From an uncultured Pelagibacteraceae bacterium (GTDB lineage Bacteria > Pseudomonadota > Alphaproteobacteria > Pelagibacterales > Pelagibacteraceae), in contig CACMNK010000001.1 in assembly GCA_902615145.1 (NCBI GenBank), positions 62,001 to 126,000 on the forward strand: DNA of 64,000 nucleotides, read 5' to 3'. The notes beneath the pieces were generated by a model, which saw only the letters and a list, made by a program, of their open reading frames with translations, was not told the origin of the DNA and searched no databases. Shown in pieces: positions 58,234-64,000 of the stretch (the stretch's first letter is position 1; each line of letters opens with the position of its first letter). The position numbers were made by a program, and so were the translations under genes.

Positions 58234-58935
58234 TTATCTCGCAAGTTTAATAAAAATATCACCCATGCCTGCCTCTAAATTCTCTATGGGTGTATTATTT
58301 CTAAATTCACAAAATCTACCAGTTATCTGATGACTTTTCACAAAATCTATCTCATCTTTTCTGCAGCTTTTACCGTTATGCAATAAACCAATTACTATTC
58401 GGCCATTTAAATCATAAACTTGTTTGTTATTTATTTTCTCTCCAACACAAAAATAATCTTTATTAACCCTATTTGGAAAATCTTCTTTGTTGCAGGGATT
58501 TTTAATTGTAAAAACAAAAAACTCCTTGATGCCGTCTTTAAATTTATATTTCATCCTTTCGACTTCAGAATATTTCATAATATCACAAGAACACGGAATA
58601 CAACATTTATAGTAATTACCACAAATTTTATTTTTAGTTCCTCTCTCACTGATAAATAAAAAATCAGGGTCACTATTGGGATCGATCAAAGAACCAGAAA
58701 CAGCACAATAAAGTTTGTTATATTCAATGAAATCTTCATAATTTATGTCTTTATCAATTATATGTTTGAAGAATTTTGGACCAGCAGCATTTCTGTTGCT
58801 GTCGGGAAAGATTCTAGACCAATCTGTTATTAAATCTTTATAATAATTTTTTTCCACTGAATTTGAAATATTGGAAAAAGATAAAGTAAAGATAGAAATA
58901 ATTACAAATCTAAAGATAGCTTTTGAAAAATTCAT
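58234..58935 (-). CDS. Cys-rich exported protein of unknown function
   Basis: The 233-residue protein has a signal peptide (FRFVIISIFTLSFSNISNS) and ten cysteines in the mature part, including the cluster CGNYYKCCIPCSCDIMKYS around residues 108-124, then NPCNKEDF, YFCVGEK, KSCRKDE and RFCEFRN. So many periplasmic cysteines are unusual in a SAR11-like proteome and suggest disulfides or metal binding. No family is recognised. It is divergent from the fasciclin gene across 84 bases. Confidence 0.75.
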   Translation of the reverse strand: MNFSKAIFRFVIISIFTLSFSNISNSVEKNYYKDLITDWSRIFPDSNRNAAGPKFFKHIIDKDINYEDFIEYNKLYCAVSGSLIDPNSDPDFLFISERGTKNKICGNYYKCCIPCSCDIMKYSEVERMKYKFKDGIKEFFVFTIKNPCNKEDFPNRVNKDYFCVGEKINNKQVYDLNGRIVIGLLHNGKSCRKDEIDFVKSHQITGRFCEFRNNTPIENLEAGMGDIFIKLAR

Positions 58936-59019
58936 AGATTTAATTAATTTAAAAAAATTTTTATTATTTGTCGCACTTAATTTACTTTCAAATTATAAAT
59001 TTAAAGTTATTAAAGTCCA

Positions 59020-59493
59020 ATGAAAAAATTCCACATAATATTTTTAACACTTGCCATGATGATTATCCCATCGATAACATTTGGAAATGTAATTGATAAA
59101 TTAAACGAAACCGGTAAATTTACAAAATTAAACGAAACCTTAATGAAATCAGGATTAAGTGAGAATTTAAAAGGTGAAGGACCATTTACTGTTTTTGCAC
59201 CTTTAGACGACGCATTTGCAGCAATTAGTGCACAAACATATTATGGTCTGTTGAGAGAGGAAAACAAAGATAAACTTGTAAAAATTTTGGGACGACACGT
59301 TTTTTCAAAAAAAATTCCTTCTTCAGAAGTTGCAGGTGAAATTAAACTCAAAGCAATTAATGGTGAGGAAATAACTATAAAAAAAGTTAATGGTATAGTT
59401 TATATAAATGAAGCTGAAGTTGTAACTGCTGATGTTGAAACTTCTAATGGTATAATCCATTTTATAAATAGAGTTCTTCAGCCCTTAAACTAG
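59020..59493 (+). CDS. Exported fasciclin (FAS1) domain protein
   Basis: Single FAS1 domain of 157 residues behind a signal peptide (FHIIFLTLAMMIIPSITFG). The two family boxes are present: H1-like PFTVFAPLDDAFAAIS near residue 53 and H2-like VETSNGIIHFINRVLQPLN at the C terminus. FAS1 domains are linked to adhesion or to periplasmic stress in bacteria; the role here is unknown. It ends one base before the end of the convergent FG-GAP gene. Confidence 0.92.
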   Translation: MKKFHIIFLTLAMMIIPSITFGNVIDKLNETGKFTKLNETLMKSGLSENLKGEGPFTVFAPLDDAFAAISAQTYYGLLREENKDKLVKILGRHVFSKKIPSSEVAGEIKLKAINGEEITIKKVNGIVYINEAEVVTADVETSNGIIHFINRVLQPLN

Positions 59494-60936
59494 TTATTTT
59501 TGTTTTAAAGTAATTGTTTGGTTTAGATTTTTTACCGAGATTATTTTAGTTTTTCCATTTGTCCATCTAACCTCTATTTTTATACTCTTTTCATTTTTTC
59601 TAATACCATAATGAGCTACTGGTTCCATTTGGCATAGATACCCTGAACCAGAGTCAATTGTTTTTGAATGTTTTCTTAAATTTGAAATCAATGTTACTGT
59701 TGCTCCTCTTGCGGGTGCCCCATATTTATTTAGCGGTCTAATCCTTAAATATTTGTGTTCAGGATTTACCTTTGCTTTATACAAAGACAATGGCTGATCT
59801 CTGCTTTCTCCGTGGGAAACTAACAATTCTAATATGCCATCGTTATCTATGTCAGCAACTGCTGCTCCAGTTCCATATCCATCTGGTTCTAAACCAATAT
59901 CGAGAGGTATTTGTTTTACCAAACCATTCTCTAAAATTCTAAAAAGTTTGTTGGGTTCACCAATATTATTCAAGAATATTTCATCATAACCATCATTATC
60001 TAAATCAGCTGAAATAACAGTTCTTATTCTTGACGGCTCATCAAAAGGTGGCTTTGATATATCCTCAAAAATATCATTTTTAAGTACATATGCTCTGTGA
60101 AATCCTCCCCAATTTCCATTTAAAATATCAAGTCTTCCTCGGTAATAAATATCTGACAAAGCTGTACCTCTCCCATTTTGAAGAACGTCTTGAACTCTAT
60201 ATTCGTATGCGACATCTAAAAATTTACCCTCTTCATTTTTGTATAAAAAATTTGCTCCTCTCTCATTGGCTGCAAATATATCAATTTTATCAGAAATGAT
60301 GTGTCCAGCCACGACAGCACGTCCACCTGTAACTTTCGCCAGATTCAATTGAACAGATTTATCGACTATTATGTCGTCATTATATTCGTAATATCTTGTG
60401 GGTCCTCCGTAGTTAGCAACATATACACCATAATTGCCATCTCCTTTTCTATCAACACAAACAACTGACCTCCCAGCAGTTAAATTGAGATCTTTTTGAT
60501 TTTTCTCAATTTCAAATAAATCAATAAAATTACCCTTCTCTAAATCTATCAATCTATCTGAATATTTTTTTGTTCCACTATATGTGTCGGTATTGAGAAA
60601 ATATATTTCCTCATAACCGTCTCTATCTATATCGCATGCAGCAACACCAATTGTTCTTCTAAATTCATCAGAAAATTTTTTTTGATTTACAATATTAATC
60701 AGTTTTCCATTCTCGTATGATAAAGCTAAATTCAGATAACCAAATCCAGTAACTATAAAATCAAATTTTCCATCTTGATTTACATCGGTGACAGAAACTC
60801 CATAACTAAGTCTTTTAGGATTCTCAACTATTTGGCTTGTTATATCTTCAAAAAAATCAGCATTCAGATTATTTGGGATTAATAGAAAAAACAAAACTAC
60901 TAATTTCTTTAAATAATTAATTATTCTAATTTTCAT
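59494..60936 (-). CDS. Exported FG-GAP/VCBS beta-propeller protein with ASPIC/UnbV C terminus
   Basis: The 480-residue protein has a signal peptide (KKLVVLFFLLIPNNLNA) and several FG-GAP/VCBS repeats with calcium-binding D-x-[DN]-x-D-G loops: VTDVNQDGKFDFIVTG, CDIDRDGYEEIYFLN, SADLDNDGYDEIFLNN and VADIDNDGILELLVSHG. The last 100 residues fit the ASPIC/UnbV domain (LRIRPLNKYGAPARGATVTL; IEVRWTNGKTKIISV). It is probably a secreted or surface protein related to CRTAC proteins. It overlaps the upstream gene at 60926 by 11 bases. Confidence 0.9.
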   Translation of the reverse strand: MKIRIINYLKKLVVLFFLLIPNNLNADFFEDITSQIVENPKRLSYGVSVTDVNQDGKFDFIVTGFGYLNLALSYENGKLINIVNQKKFSDEFRRTIGVAACDIDRDGYEEIYFLNTDTYSGTKKYSDRLIDLEKGNFIDLFEIEKNQKDLNLTAGRSVVCVDRKGDGNYGVYVANYGGPTRYYEYNDDIIVDKSVQLNLAKVTGGRAVVAGHIISDKIDIFAANERGANFLYKNEEGKFLDVAYEYRVQDVLQNGRGTALSDIYYRGRLDILNGNWGGFHRAYVLKNDIFEDISKPPFDEPSRIRTVISADLDNDGYDEIFLNNIGEPNKLFRILENGLVKQIPLDIGLEPDGYGTGAAVADIDNDGILELLVSHGESRDQPLSLYKAKVNPEHKYLRIRPLNKYGAPARGATVTLISNLRKHSKTIDSGSGYLCQMEPVAHYGIRKNEKSIKIEVRWTNGKTKIISVKNLNQTITLKQK

Positions 60937-61459
60937 TTTTTTTACTTTTATACTTTTTCATCCAATCACCAAATATTTTTATAGCATCCTCCATATCCCT
61001 AGTTTTGTTAGGATGGTTCTTTGCTCTACCGAGCATGGTTGCAATAACATTTACCTGATACTTAATTGAACGATTTTTAATAGTTCTAATTGTGTAAAGA
61101 GCTTTTTCTTTGTTTTTGAACCCTAGCCCCTGAGTAGTAGTTTTAGGATTATAATCTGAATATAGCGATAAATTTATAGGTTTAGATTTTTTACTTAATG
61201 GCATTTTGTCTATAATTTTAAAAATTGTTTTATGATTAAGTTTATTCATCTTTTTTTTAGATTTGCCATCAAAACCAATTAAATCTATTGATGATTTTTC
61301 CTGCTTATTAATTTTACAAATTAATTTTACAAATCTTTTATGAAAATCTTTTATTTTATCTTGATATATTTTTTTTGCCTCTAGATAAATTCTATCCTTG
61401 TAACTTGTTGTAGAAACAAGTAAAATTCTACTTTTCCATTTGTATTTTTCTAAGTTCAT
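60926..61459 (-). CDS. Two-part basic protein: DUF4174-like start and DUF3175-like end
   Basis: The 177-residue Lys-rich protein begins YKWKSRILLVSTTSYKDRIY, resembling the thioredoxin-like DUF4174 start (W-K-x-R-x-L-L-V). The C-terminal half (NPKTTTQGLGFKNKEKALYT then VNVIATMLGRAKN and MEDAIKIFGDWMKKYK) resembles the small DUF3175 type. Both matches are by pattern memory and weak. No signal peptide is seen. Its ATG overlaps the stop of the DUF2256 gene (ATGA), placing it in an operon with the photolyase, and it overlaps the FG-GAP gene downstream. Confidence 0.6.
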   Translation of the reverse strand: MNLEKYKWKSRILLVSTTSYKDRIYLEAKKIYQDKIKDFHKRFVKLICKINKQEKSSIDLIGFDGKSKKKMNKLNHKTIFKIIDKMPLSKKSKPINLSLYSDYNPKTTTQGLGFKNKEKALYTIRTIKNRSIKYQVNVIATMLGRAKNHPNKTRDMEDAIKIFGDWMKKYKSKKNEN

Positions 61460-61587
61460 ATTTTTTTGCTAGAACATCTTTTTGAGCAATACTTAACTCT
61501 TTCCCAATTTAGCTTCCATTTTCTGCGCCAATTGAAAGGTCTCTTACAAACAATACAGATTTTAGATGGAAGATTTTCTTTTTTCAC
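61456..61587 (-). CDS. DUF2256 zinc-ribbon-like protein, 43 residues
   Basis: Very short gene found by reading the gap between two longer ones. The protein reads KKENLPSKICIVCKRPF, then NWRRKWKLNWERVKYCSKRC and SSKKI. The C-x2-C, W-R-x-K-W, W-x-x-V-x-Y-C-S-x-R-C pattern is that of DUF2256, with four Cys probably binding zinc. The start is GTG, overlapping the TAG stop of the photolyase gene by one base (TAGTG); its TGA stop overlaps the ATG of the next gene. Such double coupling supports a real gene. From memory, DUF2256 genes often lie beside photolyase-related genes. Confidence 0.88.
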   Translation of the reverse strand: MKKENLPSKICIVCKRPFNWRRKWKLNWERVKYCSKRCSSKKI

Positions 61588-63077
61588 TAAAGTGTGTTTT
61601 GTTTAATAAATTTTTCTGCAGCAGGAAGGATTAATTTTTTTCTGTCACTTTTCATTTTGTCGAAAATTCTAACCATCATAGATAACCTTGGATTTTTCAA
61701 AAAAAATTTTCTATTTCTATCAATGAATCTCCAATACAACCCATCCATTATGTTGCACCAATCGCCTTTTTTAAAATCCATCATTTTCATAAAGTAACTC
61801 GAGCCACATATATATGGTTTTGTAGCAAATATTCCTCCATCACTAAATAATCCCATACCATAAACATTAGGCACCATTACCCAATCTGAGGAATCTACAA
61901 ACATTTCCATAAACCATTTATAAACAATGGTAGGCTTTATTTCACAAAGATTCATGATGTTAGATAAAATCATTAATCTTTCAATGTGATGAGACCATCC
62001 ATGATTTAAAGCATTTTTGATTGCATAATCTAGTGGTGGTAAACCAGTTGTACCTTCATACCATGATTTTTTCATTTTGCGATTTTGTTTGAAAAAATTT
62101 CTAGTTTCCATTTCGTTTGAATAACTTTGATAAATTCCTCTCATAAATTCTCTCCATCCTATGACCTGACGCACATAACCTTCTAAAGAATTTAATTTGA
62201 TTTTTTTACTCTTATGGAAATCTAAAACTTTTTTTATAATAAATTCAGGCGTTATTAATCCTAGGTTAATGTAAGGACTTAAAGCACTGTGAAATAAAAT
62301 ATTATCTTTTTGATCAACAGCGTCCTCATAATCACCAAATAAATTAGATTTCTCTTTAATAAAAAAATTTAATAATTTGACCACATCATTAAATTCTGTA
62401 GCAAGCCAAAAGTTTTTGGTTGTTCCTGGATGATCTTTGAATAGTTTTTCAATAATTGGTTTTAATTTTTTAGTATGTTTAGTCTCATTAATTTTTGGGA
62501 ATTTTGGAATAGAGATATTTTTTGGTAACTTATTTCTATTATCTTCATCAAAACTCCACTTACCTCCTATAGGATTCCCATCTAAACCCATTAATATGCC
62601 GGATTTTTTTCTAACTTCTTTATAAAAAGTTGCCATAAAAGGTTTTTTTGATTTTGATAAATATTGTTTAAATTCATCTCTCGAATTTAAAAACATAGGA
62701 GTTTGCACAATATTCCATTTAATTTTTTCTTTTTTTGTGAATTGATCAATTTTTTTCTCAAAAAATTTATCCTCAATTTCAAAACTCGAAATTTCTTTTA
62801 TTTTTTTTGAATTAATTAATTTCTTTAATTTTTTTAAATAGTCATCTTTAAATTCTTTATCTTCAATTCTCAAATATTCTAATTTGAACTTATCCTTTTT
62901 AAGAGACTCCGCATGTGAACGCATTGATGATAAGAAAAGAAGGATTTTATTTTTATGATGTTTTTCATAAGTGCATAATTGGTAATCTTCTGCCATAAAA
63001 AATAGGTGGTCTTTTTTGAAGCGGTCCAAGTATTTTGGTGGAAATAATTGATTGCCAAGTATAAAAAATAACTTCAT
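61587..63077 (-). CDS. Photolyase-related protein of the FeS-BCP/(6-4) family, without the usual cluster cysteines
   Basis: The 496-residue protein matches the prokaryotic (6-4) photolyase/cryptochrome family (deoxyribodipyrimidine photolyase-related). The N-terminal Rossmann domain starts KLFFILGNQLFPPKYLDRF with FFMAEDYQLCTYEKHHKNKI; the FAD domain contains GYVRQVIGWREFMRGIY, LNHGWSHHIERLMILSNIMN and DSSDWVMVPNVYGMGLFSDG. In cluster-containing members YCxxC and a later Cys-Pro are found before LYW; here the stretch YICGSSYFMKMMDFKKGDWC leads directly to DGLYWRF, and the CxxC pair is missing. The gene is divergent from the SDR gene with only 27 bases between. Confidence 0.88.
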   Translation of the reverse strand: MKLFFILGNQLFPPKYLDRFKKDHLFFMAEDYQLCTYEKHHKNKILLFLSSMRSHAESLKKDKFKLEYLRIEDKEFKDDYLKKLKKLINSKKIKEISSFEIEDKFFEKKIDQFTKKEKIKWNIVQTPMFLNSRDEFKQYLSKSKKPFMATFYKEVRKKSGILMGLDGNPIGGKWSFDEDNRNKLPKNISIPKFPKINETKHTKKLKPIIEKLFKDHPGTTKNFWLATEFNDVVKLLNFFIKEKSNLFGDYEDAVDQKDNILFHSALSPYINLGLITPEFIIKKVLDFHKSKKIKLNSLEGYVRQVIGWREFMRGIYQSYSNEMETRNFFKQNRKMKKSWYEGTTGLPPLDYAIKNALNHGWSHHIERLMILSNIMNLCEIKPTIVYKWFMEMFVDSSDWVMVPNVYGMGLFSDGGIFATKPYICGSSYFMKMMDFKKGDWCNIMDGLYWRFIDRNRKFFLKNPRLSMMVRIFDKMKSDRKKLILPAAEKFIKQNTL

Positions 63078-63104
63078 ATTTAAATATAACTAATAAAAAT
63101 TTTT

Positions 63105-63815
63105 ATGTCAGAAAAATATCTTATTTTTGGTGCGACAGGATCCATCGGTTCTAGTTTGGCTGAACAATTAGTAAATTCAGGGAATTCAGTTCATTTAGTT
63201 GGTAGAAATGAAAATGAAACTAAAAATATTTCTGAAAAATTAGGTTGTGCATTTACAATAGCTGATGTTTTGCAAGATGGATTTGTGGATAAAGTTAAAA
63301 GTGATATTTCTGATGTAAAAGGTATTGCTTATTGTGTGGGTTCAATTGATCTGAAACCTTTAAGAATGGTGAATGAGCAAGATTTTAATAAGTGTATGAA
63401 ATTAAATTTATACTCTGCAGTCGAGGTTATAAAGGGATATCAGGATATTTTGAAAAAAAATAAAGGTTCGGTCGTTTTATTTTCTACAGTTGCTGCACAA
63501 AGAGGTTTTACAAATCATGCAATAATTGCCTCTACAAAAGCTGCTGTTGAGGGTTTAACAGTTTCTTTGGCTGCAGAATTTGCTCCAAACATAAGAGTAA
63601 ACTGTATTGCACCAAGTTTAACCAATTCTAAAATCGCTGAGCCAATGTTAAAAAATAAGGCCTTAGCAGATGGAATTGCAAAAGCTCATCCATTAAAGAG
63701 ATTGGGTGAGGGAAAAGACTCAGCCTCTTTAGCTAAATTTCTTATTACAGATGATAGCTCATGGGTGACAGGTCAAATTATAGCAGTTGATGGTGGAAGA
63801 TCAAAGCTCTCGTAA
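63105..63815 (+). CDS. Short-chain dehydrogenase/reductase
   Basis: NAD(P)-dependent SDR of 236 residues. The cofactor motif is YLIFGATGSIGSSLAEQLVN; the catalytic Ser lies in VVLFSTVAAQRG and the usual Tyr-x3-Lys is partly altered: the segment reads NHAIIASTKAAVEGLTVSLA, with Ile or Ala where Tyr is expected and Lys retained. The C terminus VTGQIIAVDGGRSKL is typical. The substrate is unknown. In several SAR11-type genomes an SDR lies next to the photolyase gene; here the two are divergent. Confidence 0.88.
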   Translation: MSEKYLIFGATGSIGSSLAEQLVNSGNSVHLVGRNENETKNISEKLGCAFTIADVLQDGFVDKVKSDISDVKGIAYCVGSIDLKPLRMVNEQDFNKCMKLNLYSAVEVIKGYQDILKKNKGSVVLFSTVAAQRGFTNHAIIASTKAAVEGLTVSLAAEFAPNIRVNCIAPSLTNSKIAEPMLKNKALADGIAKAHPLKRLGEGKDSASLAKFLITDDSSWVTGQIIAVDGGRSKLS

Positions 63816-63816
63816 A

Positions 63817-64000
63817 GTGAAAAAGTTTATTTTCTCAGTATCTTTATTCTTACTCTTAACAAACCTCACATTTGCAAAAAATTTTAATTTAGAAAAAATT
63901 GTGGATTTAAACGGTCCTTGGGGCTCATCATTTATTAATAATGAAGAGCTAATAATAACTGAAAAAAGTGGAAAAATAAAAGTTGTAAACATTATTTCAA
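63817..64000 (+). CDS. PQQ-type sugar dehydrogenase (GSDH/YliI-like), N-terminal part, cut by window edge
   Basis: Open frame starting with GTG at 63817, one base after the SDR stop, and running off the window end after 61 codons. It begins with a signal peptide (KKFIFSVSLFLLLTNLTFA) followed by NFNLEKIVDLNGPWGSSFIN and EELIITEKSGKIKVVN, the first blade pattern of soluble glucose/sorbosone dehydrogenase beta-propellers (P-W-G/x-x-F, T-E-x-x-G-x-I). It is probably an exported quinoprotein. Too little is present to be sure of cofactor or substrate. Confidence 0.72.
   Translation, partial: MKKFIFSVSLFLLLTNLTFAKNFNLEKIVDLNGPWGSSFINNEELIITEKSGKIKVVNIIS

Overview
The window looks like a chromosomal segment of a SAR11 alphaproteobacterium (Candidatus Pelagibacter or a close relative). 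The grounds are a very AT-rich sequence, genes packed with gaps of a few bases or start/stop overlaps, Lys/Asn/Ile-rich proteins, and a DMSP demethylase (dmdA) closely resembling the Pelagibacter enzyme as I remember it. This is recognition from memory, not a database comparison. I see no insertion sequences, prophage, tRNA, rRNA or CRISPR.

Region 1 (1-31367, all minus strand) is a long co-directional block of core metabolism. In order of transcription it holds ffh, rpsP, trmD, rplS, leuCDB, the DMSP demethylation genes (dmdC, dmdB, dmdA), asd, sdhCDAB, mmsA, mdh, sucCD, sucAB, lpd, priA and atpHAGD (atpD is cut by the window edge). Thus leucine synthesis, DMSP catabolism, most of the second half of the TCA cycle and ATP synthase F1 follow each other. 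A well-spaced sigma70-like promoter lies before atpH, and a strongly folded leader lies before ffh.

Region 2 (31368-46277) starts with divergent dapF-ftsY on plus. The rest is on minus: two tandem FMN-dependent 2-hydroxyacid dehydrogenases, an aminotransferase, a D-2-hydroxyacid FAD oxidase, an NAD(P)-dependent D-2-hydroxyacid dehydrogenase, a TRAP transporter (binding protein, GC-rich terminator, DctQ, DctM), an amidase, a 58-residue membrane protein, an EamA permease and an alpha/beta hydrolase. I read this as a module for taking up and oxidising 2-hydroxy/2-oxo acids. The terminator after the binding-protein gene would favour excess binding protein over permease.

Region 3 (46288-51410, minus) holds a PagL-like outer-membrane protein, the cytochrome c maturation genes ccmC, D, E, F, G and H, a candidate small RNA and hspQ.

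Region 4 (51499-64000, mixed strands) holds yciB, a DUF2794 gene, a BI-1 family gene, an aldo/keto reductase, an IalB-like gene, argG, a PsiE-like gene, and a light/DNA-repair neighbourhood: a photolyase-like protein with its FAD domain at the N terminus, a 43-residue DUF2256 zinc-ribbon gene, and a photolyase of the iron-sulfur (6-4) family that seems to lack the cluster cysteines. Several exported proteins (a 10-Cys protein, a fasciclin protein, an FG-GAP/ASPIC protein) lie among them. The window ends in an SDR gene and the start of a PQQ-type sugar dehydrogenase. No gap longer than about 175 bases lacks a gene.
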